From positions 1-64,000 of the forward strand of contig JAFSFC010000075.1 in NCBI GenBank assembly GCA_017435425.1: a DNA stretch of 64,000 nt, given 5' to 3'. Below, one piece after another: positions 7,265 to 17,073 of the stretch. How positions within the stretch are numbered: position 1 is the stretch's first letter; each line of letters opens with the position of its first letter. The position numbers and the translations under genes are program-made. Source of the stretch: Ruminiclostridium sp. (GTDB lineage: Bacteria > Bacillota > Clostridia > Oscillospirales > Oscillospiraceae). The notes under the pieces were generated by a model. It was not told where the DNA came from. It saw only the letters and a list, made by a program, of their open reading frames with translations, and ran no database searches.

Positions 7265-7975
7265 TTAACCTCCCAGGTATGCCTTCTTGACGGCCTCGTC
7301 CTCCAGCAGCTCATGGCCGGTGCCGGTGGCCACGATCTTGCCGGTCTCCAGCACGTAGCCCCGGTCTGCCACGGACAGAGCCATCTGGGCGTTCTGTTCC
7401 ACCAGCAGGATGGTGGTGCCTGCGGCGTGGAGCTCCTGGATGATGTCGAAGATCTGGTCCACCAGGATGGGGGCCAGGCCCATGGAGGGCTCGTCCAGCA
7501 TCAGCAGCTTGGGCTTGGACATCATGGCGCGGCCCATGGCCACCATCTGCTGCTCGCCGCCGGACAGGGTGCCGGCGATCTGCTTGCGGCGCTCCTTCAG
7601 GCGGGGGAAGCGGTTGAAGATGTCCTCCAGGCTGTCGGAGATCTCGTTCTTGGGGCGGGTGTAGGCACCCATCTCCAGGTTCTCCTCCACGGTCATCTGC
7701 TGGAAGATCTGGCGGCCTTCGGGGACCAGCGCAAGGCCCAGAGGCAGGATCTTGTGGGCAGGGAAATGGCCCAGGTGGATGTTGTTGAAGTCGATGGTGC
7801 CGGTGCGGGTGTGGAGCAGGCCGGCCACGGTGTTCAGGATGGTGGTCTTGCCTGCGCCGTTGGCACCGATCAGGGTGACGACCTCACCCTCGTTGACCTC
7901 AAAGGAAACGCCCTTGACGGCGTGGATGGCGCCGTAGAAGACGTTGATGTCGTTGACTTTCAGCATGGTTGCCAT
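7265..7975 (-). CDS. livF: Branched-chain amino acid ABC transporter, ATPase LivF
   Basis: 236 residues. Walker A GANGAGKTT near residue 38, signature LSGGEQQMVAMGRAM near 135, Walker B LLMLDEPSMGLAP near 158 and switch His in LLVEQNAQ. The short form without extra helices is LivF, partner of LivG; together they drive LivHM. It is the last gene of livJHMGF, 3 bases after livG. Confidence 0.95.
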   Translation of the reverse strand: MATMLKVNDINVFYGAIHAVKGVSFEVNEGEVVTLIGANGAGKTTILNTVAGLLHTRTGTIDFNNIHLGHFPAHKILPLGLALVPEGRQIFQQMTVEENLEMGAYTRPKNEISDSLEDIFNRFPRLKERRKQIAGTLSGGEQQMVAMGRAMMSKPKLLMLDEPSMGLAPILVDQIFDIIQELHAAGTTILLVEQNAQMALSVADRGYVLETGKIVATGTGHELLEDEAVKKAYLGG

Positions 7976-7978
7976 GGT

Positions 7979-8822
<844 letters not shown>

Positions 8823-8830
<8 letters not shown>

Positions 8831-9887
8831 TTGCTTCCCCTCCCTTCTTCTTGCCCTTGGGAATGACCTTGGAGATCAGATCCTTCAGCTGGGGGTTGTT
8901 GGTAAAGAGCATCACCAGGATCAGGATGACGGCGTAGATGAGCATGCGGTACTCGGAGATGGCGAAGTTACGCAGCATCTCAGGCAGGATGTACAGCAGG
9001 GCGGCGGCGATCATGGAGCCGCGGATGGAGCCCAGACCGCCCAGGACCACGAACACCAGGATCAGGATGGAGGTGTTGAAGTCGAAGCGGGTGGCCATGG
9101 TGGAGGAGTAGTTCAGGCCGAAGAGGGCACCGGCTGCGCCGGCCAGGGCGGCAGAGGTGACGAAGGCCATGAGCTTGTACTTGGTGACGGAGATGCCCAC
9201 GCTCTCTGCGGCAATGCGGTTGTCACGCAGAGCCAGAATGGCACGGCCGGAGCGGCTGTTGACCAGGTTCTGGACGATGATGAGGGTGAGCAGCACCAGG
9301 ATGAAGCCGGCAGTGAAGGTGGCCAGACGGGTGACGCCAACGGCGCCCATGGGGCCCTTGATGATGGCCACGCCCTCGTAGGACATGTTCAGGTTGGACT
9401 GGTTGGTGGCAAAGTGCAGGCCGTTCTCGTCCAGGCCCACGTAGAGGACCATGATGACGTTCTTGATGATCTCGCCGAAGGCCAGGGTGACGATGGCCAG
9501 GTAGTCGCCCCGCAGACGCAGGACGGGCACGCCCACCAGCACGCCGCCGATGCCGCCGATGATGGCACCCACGACGATGGAGATGACCAGGCGCAGGGGG
9601 CCGAAGGCGATGATGTCCTGGAGGGCGAAGGACACGATGATGCCGGAGAAGGCACCCAGGGACATGAAGCCGGCGTGGCCCAGGGAGAGCTCACCCAGGA
9701 CACCGACGGTCAGGTTCAGGGAGACGGCCATGACGATATAGCAGCACACGGGGACCAGCAGACTCTGCAGGGAGTTGGACACCATGCCCTGACCCAGCAG
9801 GATCTGGACCACCACGAAGGCCACGATAACAATGCCGTAGTTGATGAATGCGCTGCGGGAGGCAGGGCTCATAGATTTCTTTTTCAT
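8823..9887 (-). CDS. livM: Branched-chain amino acid ABC transporter permease LivM
   Basis: 354 residues with about ten membrane segments and the ABC permease coupling motif around GDYLAIVTLAFGEIIKNV that LivM proteins share. The ATG at 9887 is preferred over a GTG three codons earlier because it is better spaced from GAGGTGG. It forms the membrane channel with LivH and overlaps livG. Confidence 0.93.
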
Positions 9888-9897
9888 AGGGCCCACC

Positions 9898-10791
9898 TCA
9901 CACTTTCTCGGGCACGTACTTGCCCAGCAGGCCGGCGGGCTTCACCAGCAGCACGATGATGAGCACAGCGAAGACCACGGCGTCAGACAGGTTGGTGGTG
10001 ATGTAGGCCTTGGTGAAGGTCTCGATGAGACCCAGCAGGATACCGCCGATGAAGGCGCCGGGGATGGAGCCGATGCCGCCGAAGACGGCTGCGGTAAAGG
10101 CCTTGATGCCGGGCAGAGCGCCGGTGGTGGGCATCAGGGTGGGGTAAGCAGAGCACATCAGCACGCCTGCCACGGCGGCCAGAGCGGAGCCGATGGCGAA
10201 GGTCATGGAGATGGTGGAGTTGACGTTGATGCCCATGAGCTGGGAGGCTGCCTTGTTCTCAGAGCAGGCACGCATGGCCTTGCCCATCTTGGTCTTGCCG
10301 GTGAAGAAGGTCAGGGCTGCCATGATGACCAGGCAGAGCAGGATGGTGACGATGGCCACGTAGCTGATGGTCAGGCCGCCGTCGAACAGGGTGATGCCCT
10401 TGGACTCACCAATGTTGAAGAAGTTGGTGGGGAAGGACTTGGGGGATGCGGACCACAGGATCTGGGCGCCGTTCTGCAGGAAGTAGCTGACGCCGATGGC
10501 GGTGATCAGAACGGTCAGGGAAGCGGCCTGGCGCAGGGGCTTATAGGCCAGACGCTCGATGACGACACCCAGGATGGTACACAGGATGATGGCCAGCAGA
10601 ATGCCCACCAGAGGAGGCAGGGCAAAGCCGGTCACGGCGAAGAAGCAGACGTACGCACCCACCATGATAACGTCGCCGTGGGCGAAGTTCAGCATCTTGG
10701 CGATGCCGTAAACCATGGTGTAGCCCAGTGCAATGATGGCGTAGATACTGCCTAAGCTCAGACCAGTGATCAGATGGCTGAGAAAGGTCAT
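9898..10791 (-). CDS. livH: Branched-chain amino acid ABC transporter permease LivH
   Basis: 297 residues, about eight membrane segments. Landmarks: N-terminal GLSLGSIYAIIALGYTMVYG and MLNFAHGDVIMVGAY, which are hallmarks of LivH, and the later EAF-like coupling segment FTAAVFGGIGSIPGA. It is the first gene after the livJ-livH gap, which contains a strong hairpin; that arrangement lets the binding protein be made in excess of the membrane parts. Confidence 0.95.
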   Translation of the reverse strand: MTFLSHLITGLSLGSIYAIIALGYTMVYGIAKMLNFAHGDVIMVGAYVCFFAVTGFALPPLVGILLAIILCTILGVVIERLAYKPLRQAASLTVLITAIGVSYFLQNGAQILWSASPKSFPTNFFNIGESKGITLFDGGLTISYVAIVTILLCLVIMAALTFFTGKTKMGKAMRACSENKAASQLMGINVNSTISMTFAIGSALAAVAGVLMCSAYPTLMPTTGALPGIKAFTAAVFGGIGSIPGAFIGGILLGLIETFTKAYITTNLSDAVVFAVLIIVLLVKPAGLLGKYVPEKV

Positions 10792-10910
10792 ATTGCTTGC
10801 ACCTCTTTCTCTCTTAGTATTACGACCTGCCGAATAAGCAGGATTCGGCCGCGGCGGAAAACACCACAGGGCGCTGTGATCCTTTCCGCCGTAGCCGTGG
10901 GAAGGTGAAA

Positions 10911-10945
10911 GGGAGGGCTGCCGGACCGCTCCGGCAGCCCTCCCG
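10911..10945 (-). terminator. Partial terminator / mRNA-stabilising hairpin between livJ and livH
   Basis: GGGAGGGCTGCCGGA / TCCGGCAGCCCTCCC hairpin in the 186-base gap. No long T-run follows on the minus strand, so it may either attenuate read-through into livHMGF or protect the livJ message. Confidence 0.6.
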
Positions 10946-10977
10946 GGATGATAAGATTTTGTCAGGATGTCAGATCA

Positions 10978-12162
10978 TTACTGAGCAGCGTATGCGCCGT
11001 CCTTAACAGCAACGACCAGAGCTTCCTTGGCGACCTCGCCGTTTGCCTGCCAGGTCATGCCTGCGCCGGTCAGACCGTCCACGGAGAAGTCAGCGCTGGT
11101 GAAGACTGCGATCAGAGCGTCGCACAGAGCAGCCTGGTCCATCTCCAGAGCGCCGTCGATCTGCTGGACTGCGTTGTAGATAGCGTAGATGCAGTCATAG
11201 CCGTCAGCTGCGAACTGGTTGGGGACCTCGCCGTAAGCTTCCTGGTACTTGGCCACGAAGTTAGCGGTCATCTCGTCCTCGGAGGTAGCGTTGAAGGGGG
11301 TCAGCAGCAGCAGGCCCTCAGCCAGAGCGGTGTCGAAGCCTTCGATGTTCAGGATGCCGTCCATGCCGTCGCCGCCGAAGAAGATGGGATCGTAGCCCAT
11401 AGCGTCAGCCTGGGTCAGGACCAGAGAAGCGGGGGTGTAGTAGATGGGCATGAAGACCAGCTCAGCGCCGCCGTCCTTGCAGGCGGTCAGCTGGACGTTA
11501 AAGTCGGTGTTGGTGTCAGCGGGGAAGGTCTGCTCGGTGACGACCTCGATACCCAGGGAAGCGCACTGTGCGATGAAGCCCTGTGCGATGCCGGTGGAGT
11601 AAGCGTCGCCGTTGTTGTAGATGACGCCGACCTTGGTGGCCAGACCGGTGTCCTTGACGTAGTTGGCTGCGGTCACGCCCTGGTTGGGGTCGGTGAAGCA
11701 CATCTGGAAGACGTTGTCCTTGCCGGCGGTGACGTCGGGGGAGGATGCAGAGGGAGTCAGCTGGAAGATGCGGTCAGCGTTGGTCTCGGAAGCGATGGTG
11801 ATGCAGGGACCGGTGGTGGTGGTGCCGTAGATGACGTCCACGCCCCAGTCCTTCAGGGTGTTGTAAGCGGAGACAGCGGTCTCAGCGACGCCGGTGTCGT
11901 CCTGGAAGTCGTACTCGATGGCGAATGCCTTGTCTTCCATGGCGTTGATCTCGTCAACAGCGATCTGAGCGCCGCGCTGGGTGGCAACGCCGTAGGTAGC
12001 AACAGCGCCGGTCAGGGGGCCGATGCCGCCGATCTTCAGGGTAGCAGCAGCGTCGCCGCCTTCTGCCTCGGGAGCGGGAGCTTCTTCGCCGCCGCCGCAG
12101 GCGCACAGGCTGGCGGACATGGCCAGGGCCAGAGTCAGAGCAAGAATCTTCTTCAGTTTCAT
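10978..12162 (-). CDS. livJ: Branched-chain amino acid ABC transporter substrate-binding lipoprotein
   Basis: 394 residues. A lipoprotein signal peptide (MKLKKILALTLALAMSASL, then CACGGG lipobox) and an acidic linker precede the type I periplasmic-binding fold, seen in KIGGIGPLTGAVATYGVATQ and the GTTTTGPCITIASETNAD hinge region. Extracellular, anchored to the membrane, it captures leucine, isoleucine or valine for LivHMGF. Codon use is strongly biased, as expected of a highly expressed protein. First gene of the operon, with its own promoter about 90 bases upstream. Confidence 0.94.
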   Translation of the reverse strand: MKLKKILALTLALAMSASLCACGGGEEAPAPEAEGGDAAATLKIGGIGPLTGAVATYGVATQRGAQIAVDEINAMEDKAFAIEYDFQDDTGVAETAVSAYNTLKDWGVDVIYGTTTTGPCITIASETNADRIFQLTPSASSPDVTAGKDNVFQMCFTDPNQGVTAANYVKDTGLATKVGVIYNNGDAYSTGIAQGFIAQCASLGIEVVTEQTFPADTNTDFNVQLTACKDGGAELVFMPIYYTPASLVLTQADAMGYDPIFFGGDGMDGILNIEGFDTALAEGLLLLTPFNATSEDEMTANFVAKYQEAYGEVPNQFAADGYDCIYAIYNAVQQIDGALEMDQAALCDALIAVFTSADFSVDGLTGAGMTWQANGEVAKEALVVAVKDGAYAAQ

Positions 12163-12255
12163 GTGTGTTTTCCTCCTTAATTACTCAGAGACCAGTGGTC
12201 GATCTCTGTTCCTGAAAAAATATTCGTTTCTTCGGTTTTCTCAAGATTGACACCT

Positions 12256-12285
12256 ATTATAGTAATTTTCCTGTGCATGTGTCAA
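12256..12285 (-). promoter_or_regulatory. Consensus sigma-A promoter of livJHMGF
   Basis: Minus strand: TTGACA (12285-12280), 18 bases, TATAAT (12261-12256), both boxes perfect. Predicted start near 12249, leader about 87 bases. Confidence 0.8.
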
Positions 12286-12420
12286 GTTAAAAAGTATACA
12301 ATCCTGGGGGTATAAATTTGCCTAATCGGGCAAAAACGCAAAGAGCCAAAGACGAACTGTCAACTTGACAAAGAAAAGGCAACTTTTCTTCATCCAACCA
12401 AACCCCTTCCCTTTTCCACG

Positions 12421-12452
12421 AAAAAACACCCCCTCACGGAAAGGGGGTGTTT
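12421..12452 (-). terminator. Terminator of the ygiQ operon
   Basis: AACACCCCCT / AGGGGGTGTT hairpin with six T on the minus strand, just after the ygiQ stop. Confidence 0.8.
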
Positions 12453-12455
12453 GTG

Positions 12456-14405
12456 TCATCGTTTTTTCTTGGTGGGGGCCTTACCCTGGCGGGTGGGGGT
12501 CTTTCTCTCCCCCCTGCCCTTCCGGGCGTCTTTGGGGGCCGCCTTGGGGGTTTTCCTGTCAACCTTGACACCCTTCTTCTCCGCCCCATCCCCCTTTACG
12601 GGGCGGATGGGCCGCAGGAGACAGTCGGGGCCGTAGCCGATGAGATCCTCCCGGCCGGCCTTGTGGAGGGCCTCCATCACCAGCCGCCGCTTCTCCGGCC
12701 GCTTCCACTGGAGAAGGGCCCGCTGGAGCTCCTTCTCGTGGGGATTTCTGGGCACGTAGACCTCCTTCATGGTCCGGGGGTCCAGGCCGGTGTAGTACAT
12801 GCAGGTGGAGATGGTGCCGGGGGTGGGGTAGAAGTCCTGGACCTGCTCGGGCTGCCGGCCGGTCTTGTTGAGCCACTGGGCCAGGGAGATGGCGTCGTTC
12901 AGGGTGCAGCCCGGGTGGGAGGACATGAGGTAGGGCACCAGGAACTGGTTCTTGCCGTACTTCTGGTTCAGCCGCTCGTACTTGGTCTTGAACTTCTCAT
13001 AGGCCCCGATGTGGGGCTTGCCCATGTGGTCCAGCACGTGGCCCACGCAGTGCTCGGGGGCCACCTTCAGCTGGCCGCTGATGTGGTGCTTGACCAGGTC
13101 GGCGAAGAACTCCCCGTTTTTGTCCTCCAGCAGGTAGTCGAACCGGATGCCCGAGCGGATGAAGATCTTCTTGATGCCGGGGATCTCCCGTAACTTCCGC
13201 AGGAGCTTCAGGTAGTCGGCGTGGTCGGCGTCCAGGTTGGGGCAGGGCTCGGGGGCCAGGCAGTCCCGCTTCTTGCACAGGCCGTGCTTGAGCTGCTTCT
13301 GGCAGGAGGGCCGCCGGAAGTTGGCGGTGGGGCCCCCCACGTCGTGGATGTACCCCTTGAAGCCCGGGTGCTGGGTGAGCTCGGTGACCTCCCGGATGAC
13401 GCTCTCATGGCTGCGGGAGGTGACCATCCGCCCCTGGTGGAAGGCCAGGGAGCAGAACTTGCAGGCCCCGAAGCAGCCCCGGTTGTGGATGACCGAGAAC
13501 CGGACCTCCTCAATGGAGGGCACGCCCCCCATACTGTCGTAGACCGGGTGGGGCTCCCGCATGTAGGGGAGCTCTGCCACATGGTCCAGCTCGGCCGTGG
13601 TCAGTGGCATGGCGGGGGGATTGTAGATGAGATACTGGTCCCCGTGGGGCTGGATGACCCCCTTGCCCCGGACGGGGTCGTGCTCGTCGTACTCCACCAG
13701 GTTGGCGGCGGCGTAGGCCTTCTTGTCCCGGGCCACCTCCTCGTAGGAGGCCACCCGGATGGCGGGATAGCCGCAGACGTCGGGGGTGGGGGCGGCGTAG
13801 CAGGTCCCCCGGACCTGGGTGATCTCCTTCACAGGGGTCCCCTTGGCCAGAAGGGCGGCGATCTCCCGGATGGCCCGCTCCCCCATGCCGTAGACCAGCA
13901 GGTCGGCCTGGGCGTCGAAGAGGATGGACCGGCGGACCTTGTCCTCCCAGTAGTCGTAGTGGGCGAACCGGCGGAGGGAGGCCTCCAGGCCGCCGATGAC
14001 CAGGGGGATGTCCCCATAGACCTCTCTTATTTTATTGGCGTAGACGATGGTGGCCCGGTCGGGGCGGTACCCCGCCCGGTTGCCGGGGGAGTAGGCGTCG
14101 TCGTGGCGGCGCTTCCGGGCGGCGGTGTAGTGGGCCACCATGGAGTCGATGTTGCCCCCGTTGATGAGGACCCCGTACCGGGGCTTGCCGAAAATGGTGA
14201 AGGACTCGTTCTTCCGCCAGTCGGGCTGGGCCAGGATGCACACCCGGTACCCCTCGTCCTCCAGGACACGGCTGATGATGGCCGTGCCGAAGGAGGGGTG
14301 GTCCACGTAGGCATCCCCGGTGATCAGCAGGAAGTCATAGTAGTGCCAGTCCCGGGCCAGCATATCCTCTTTGGAAATGGGCAGGAATTGTTTCAGGGCT
14401 TTCAA
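12456..14405 (-). CDS. YgiQ family radical SAM protein
   Basis: 649 residues. N-terminal cobalamin-like region (LPISKEDMLARDWHYYDFLL and GDAYVDHPSFGTAII), then the radical SAM cluster motif C-x3-C-x2-C in RGCFGACKFC near residue 310, followed by the YgiQ-specific GGPTANFRRPSC stretch. The last 50 residues are a Lys/Arg/Pro/Thr-rich tail that probably binds nucleic acid. The reaction of this large family is not established. Its ATG overlaps the stop of the upstream fusion gene by 4 bases, so the two are co-translated. Confidence 0.92.
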   Translation of the reverse strand: MKALKQFLPISKEDMLARDWHYYDFLLITGDAYVDHPSFGTAIISRVLEDEGYRVCILAQPDWRKNESFTIFGKPRYGVLINGGNIDSMVAHYTAARKRRHDDAYSPGNRAGYRPDRATIVYANKIREVYGDIPLVIGGLEASLRRFAHYDYWEDKVRRSILFDAQADLLVYGMGERAIREIAALLAKGTPVKEITQVRGTCYAAPTPDVCGYPAIRVASYEEVARDKKAYAAANLVEYDEHDPVRGKGVIQPHGDQYLIYNPPAMPLTTAELDHVAELPYMREPHPVYDSMGGVPSIEEVRFSVIHNRGCFGACKFCSLAFHQGRMVTSRSHESVIREVTELTQHPGFKGYIHDVGGPTANFRRPSCQKQLKHGLCKKRDCLAPEPCPNLDADHADYLKLLRKLREIPGIKKIFIRSGIRFDYLLEDKNGEFFADLVKHHISGQLKVAPEHCVGHVLDHMGKPHIGAYEKFKTKYERLNQKYGKNQFLVPYLMSSHPGCTLNDAISLAQWLNKTGRQPEQVQDFYPTPGTISTCMYYTGLDPRTMKEVYVPRNPHEKELQRALLQWKRPEKRRLVMEALHKAGREDLIGYGPDCLLRPIRPVKGDGAEKKGVKVDRKTPKAAPKDARKGRGERKTPTRQGKAPTKKKR

Positions 14406-15562
14406 AACAGATCTCCTCGTCTTTCATAGCCGATGTATTTTTCCATCTCGTACAGGTCGTTGTACACCCCGGGGGTGGTGCCCACCACCCGGAAGCCGTA
14501 CTTTTTGTAAAAGCCCAGGGCCACCTGGTTCTTTTCCGAGCAGGTCAGCCGCAGGACGTCCCGGTCCAGGGGCCGCAGGACGCTGATGGCCTTGCCCAGG
14601 AGCTGGACCCCCACGTTGTTCCCCCGGTCCCTGGGGGTCAGGTACAGGAAGCAGATGTAGCCCCCGGGGCGGTCGGGGTCCACCTGGACCAGACCGGCCG
14701 GGCGCTTGCCCTTCATGCCGATCTGGAGGCTCTGGGGATACTTCTGCCAGACCTCCTGGGCCTCGGCCAGGAAGGCGGGGCCGTCGTAGCCCTCCAGGGT
14801 GCCGTAGAGGTTCTCCCAGGCCTCCTGGCGGCAAGCCAGGTAGAAGTCCCGGTCGGTGGGGTCGTTCAGGTCGGCAGGGCGGAACCACAGGTTCACGTCC
14901 ACCTTCTTGGTGTCCCCCTTCCACCAGTGCTGCTGGGCCAGGGTGGAGATCTCTTCGGACAGGTGGGAGTTGTCGTCGGCATAGATCACGTTGGCCTTGC
15001 CCTCCTCCACCTCTAAGTAAGCCACGGCGGTGTTGTCGCTGTGCTTCATCTTGTGCATGCCCTCGGGGCCGATGCCCTGGAAGGCCGCCAGGGCGTTGCG
15101 GATGAGGGTGCCGTGGGCAAAGATGGCCACGGTCTGGCCCTCATGCCGGGCGGCGATGTCCAGGATGGCAGCGGAGCCCCGGTCCCGGACCTCCTGGAAG
15201 CTCTCCCCGTTGGGGGCCCGGTACAGAGGAGAGGACTGGCTGAAATAGCCCATCATCTCGGGCTCCACCATGGCGATGGCGGCAAAGGTCCGGTCCTCCC
15301 AGTCTCCCATGTGGATCTCCCGCAGGTCGGGCCGGGTGACCAGGGGCAGGCCTTTGGTGTCGCAGATGGCCCGGGCGGTGGTCATGGTGCGGAAGAGGTC
15401 GCTGGAGTAGACGGCATCGATGGGGATGTCCCGGAACCGCTCCGCCAGGGCCTGGATCTGGCGGTAGCCGTTGTCGGTGATGAGGCTGTTATAGTGGCCG
15501 TGCATGCGGCGGTAGAGGTTGCCCTCGGCCTCGGCATGCCGGATGAGATAGATCTTGGTCAT
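14402..15562 (-). CDS. Histidine phosphatase - GNAT acetyltransferase fusion
   Basis: 386 residues. Residues 1-200 are a phosphoglycerate-mutase-like histidine phosphatase: catalytic IRHAEAEGN at 7-15, RxxET-like DAVYSSDLFRTMTTA, and the second His in FAHGTLIRN. Residues about 210-386 are a GNAT domain with the acetyl-CoA loop RDRGNNVGVQLLGKA and the closing ALGFYKKYGFRVVG. The ATG at 15562 has GGAGGT 5 bases upstream; a TTG four codons earlier is rejected. First gene of an operon with ygiQ. No frameshift was needed to join the domains, so it is a true fusion; substrates are unknown. Confidence 0.85.
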   Translation of the reverse strand: MTKIYLIRHAEAEGNLYRRMHGHYNSLITDNGYRQIQALAERFRDIPIDAVYSSDLFRTMTTARAICDTKGLPLVTRPDLREIHMGDWEDRTFAAIAMVEPEMMGYFSQSSPLYRAPNGESFQEVRDRGSAAILDIAARHEGQTVAIFAHGTLIRNALAAFQGIGPEGMHKMKHSDNTAVAYLEVEEGKANVIYADDNSHLSEEISTLAQQHWWKGDTKKVDVNLWFRPADLNDPTDRDFYLACRQEAWENLYGTLEGYDGPAFLAEAQEVWQKYPQSLQIGMKGKRPAGLVQVDPDRPGGYICFLYLTPRDRGNNVGVQLLGKAISVLRPLDRDVLRLTCSEKNQVALGFYKKYGFRVVGTTPGVYNDLYEMEKYIGYERRGDLF

Positions 15563-15594
15563 GAGGACCTCCAAAGTTCGAAGTAGAATAGTTT

Positions 15595-15623
15595 ATTATA
15601 TAATGACTCACATTTTTTAGCAA
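15595..15623 (-). promoter_or_regulatory. Promoter of the phosphatase-GNAT / ygiQ operon
   Basis: Minus strand: TTGCTA (15623-15618), 17 bases, TATAAT (15600-15595). Confidence 0.65.
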
Positions 15624-15695
15624 CGAATTTTCTTGAAAAGAGGGACAAACTAATGCCGTCTCCCTGAGACAATTTCACCGAAAGGAGGACCTCCT

Positions 15696-15851
15696 ATGTG
15701 CTGCAGCAACTTCTGGGCCGGCATGGCCCTGGGTCTGGCCGCCGGCACCTGCATCGGCATGCGGGCCAAGGCCAACGAGCGGAAGATCCGCCGGTTCGTG
15801 AACCGGACCGTCCGGGACATGGAGAACGCCTTTGACTCCATGAGCCGCTGA
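15696..15851 (+). CDS. Small glycine-rich membrane peptide
   Basis: 51 residues, starting MCCSNFWAGMALGLAAGTC and ending in a basic, helical tail (RKIRRFVNRTVRDMENAF). One membrane helix with a GxxxG-type face and a charged cytoplasmic end recall YtxH-like stress peptides, but the match is weak. An excellent AAAGGAGG site 7 bases before the ATG makes a real gene likely. Confidence 0.7.
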   Translation: MCCSNFWAGMALGLAAGTCIGMRAKANERKIRRFVNRTVRDMENAFDSMSR

Positions 15852-15895
15852 CCGGTTTTTGACCGGCTCTTTTTCAAATATTTTTCAAAAACCTC

Positions 15896-15924
15896 TTGAC
15901 AATCCTGCCCCTGTCTGCTATGAT
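15896..15924 (+). promoter_or_regulatory. Promoter of tRNA-Ala
   Basis: TTGACA (15896-15901), 17 bases, TATGAT (15919-15924); the mature 5' end follows 33 bases later. Confidence 0.75.
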
Positions 15925-15957
15925 AACTTTCGTTCCAAGCGGAACGCAACTGCATAT

Positions 15958-16033
<76 letters not shown>

Positions 16034-16038
16034 AGGAA

Positions 16039-16068
16039 GAGAGTCATCGTTTGATGGCTCTCTTTTTT
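16039..16068 (+). terminator. tRNA-Ala terminator
   Basis: GAGAGTCATC / GATGGCTCTC hairpin followed by six T, starting 6 bases after the CCA end. Confidence 0.85.
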
Positions 16069-16081
16069 CGTCCGAAGAAGT

Positions 16082-16462
16082 ACCGAGAACCGCTGACCTC
16101 TTGACAATTTAGATCCCGTCAGCGATAGCCGCCGAGAGGCGTTAGCCCTCGGCGGTTCGATCCCGCTTATCTCCACCAAAAAGAAAACCAACGGCTTTGG
16201 CCGTTGGTTTTTCTTTTTGGCCGAAGGTAGGTTTGGGATCGGCCGCCCGGGCAAAGCCCGGTTGCGGCGACGGATGGGCTCCGCCCATCCTAGTGCCCGC
16301 AGGGCGGCGATCCCGCCCAAAGGGTTTTGCTTTGTTCGTCAGGGGAACCACCGAGAACCGCTGACCTCTTGACAATTCAAATCCCGTCAGCGATAGCCGC
16401 CGAGAGGCGTTAGCCCTCGGCGGTTCGATCCCGCCCGAAGGGTTTGAATGCCATTCAAGAGA
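16082..16462 (+). repeat. Mosaic of tRNA-Ala fragments downstream of the tRNA
   Basis: Two 85-base copies (16082-16166 and 16350-16434, 83 of 85 identical) each begin with an 18-base inverted copy of the anticodon-to-T-arm strand (GAACCGCTGACCTCTTGA) and end in GGTTCGATCCCGC in direct orientation. After the first copy the tRNA 3' end continues exactly to CCA: 16152-16178 equals 16007-16033, 27 bases. At 16444-16459 the anticodon hairpin appears inverted (TTGAATGCCATTCAAG). Between the copies lie hairpins and the module at 16286-16307 shared with the tRNA-Leu tail. No part could fold as a full tRNA. Confidence 0.85.
16183..16214 (+). terminator. Second terminator, after the duplicated tRNA 3' end
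   Basis: AAAACCAACGGC / GCCGTTGGTTTT hairpin with T-rich tail, placed after the duplicated CCA end just as the real terminator follows the real tRNA, but with an unrelated stem sequence. Confidence 0.7.
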
Positions 16463-16562
16463 GCAACAATCGGCTACAGATAGCCCAATAGTAGCATGTA
16501 TAGCCCATCCATTTTCTCCAGATTGTTTAATCTATAGTAAGATAAATTCGGAAGGAATGATA

Positions 16563-16805
16563 ATGGATACCATCATAGCAGTCAGAAATCGCATTTTAGA
16601 ACTTTGCGGAGAATGCGAGCTTAGCATCAATAAACTCGCAACCATCTCTGCTCTTCCCCCGTCCAGCATCAAAAACATTCTCTATGGGAAAAGCCAAAAC
16701 CCCAAATTACTGACCATTAAGATGATCTGTGATGGTCTCGGAATCTCTCTCGGCGAATTCTTCTCCACTCCAGAATTCCAGCAGTTAGAGCAGGAGGTCC
16801 GATGA
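16563..16805 (+). CDS. XRE-family helix-turn-helix regulator of the AT-rich island
   Basis: 80 residues. Cro/CI-type domain: IAVRNRILELCGECELSINK, then the HTH LATISALPPSSIKNILYGKS and NPKLLTIKMICDGLGISLGEFF. The second ATG (16563) is chosen because GGAAGG lies 7 bases upstream, whereas the first ATG is too close. More AT-rich than the surrounding genes. The next reading frame begins one base after its stop, so the two form one unit. Confidence 0.85.
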   Translation: MDTIIAVRNRILELCGECELSINKLATISALPPSSIKNILYGKSQNPKLLTIKMICDGLGISLGEFFSTPEFQQLEQEVR

Positions 16806-16806
16806 T

Positions 16807-17073
16807 ATGTCCCTCTCCCCCTCTCACAACCTTCTTTCCTATTACTCTTCCACGATTGCAGAATTTCTTCAACAGTCCCCCGACGAAATTCTAGGAACGA
16901 TCCACTCCAATTGCTTTTCAACAAAAGGTCCGAAAATCCTAACCTCTTTAGGATTTTCGGACCTTTTTATGCCAATCAGTATCGTTCCATGGTATTGTGA
17001 GTTCAGGCACAGACCTGCACAAACATCGAAAGGAGCTTGTACCCATGAAAAAAAGAATTTCTCTGCCCCGTAA
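16807..17073 (+). pseudogene. Probable truncated N-terminus of a DUF2075-like helicase/nuclease family protein
   Basis: The first 40 residues (LLSYYSSTIAEFLQQSPDEI, then LGTIHSNCF) resemble from memory the conserved front end of large DUF2075-type ATPase/nuclease proteins, which run to 600 residues or more. Here the frame runs straight into a perfect 17-bp terminator stem at 16924 and then into non-family sequence, ending after 88 codons. Best read as a remnant whose 3' part was deleted. A genuine small protein of unknown function is the alternative. Confidence 0.4.
16924..16968 (+). terminator. Strong terminator inside the island
   Basis: Perfect 17-bp stem AAGGTCCGAAAATCCTA / TAGGATTTTCGGACCTT, 7-base loop, five T. 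Confidence 0.85.

Noticed and set aside
16100..16140. Promoter in the tRNA-Ala tail (TTGACA at 16102)
   Set aside because: The TTGACA arises partly from the inverted tRNA segment; no good -10 box follows at 16-18 bases.
16152..16178. Second tRNA-Ala gene
   Set aside because: Only the 3' 27 bases are present; no D arm, anticodon arm or acceptor 5' strand lies upstream.
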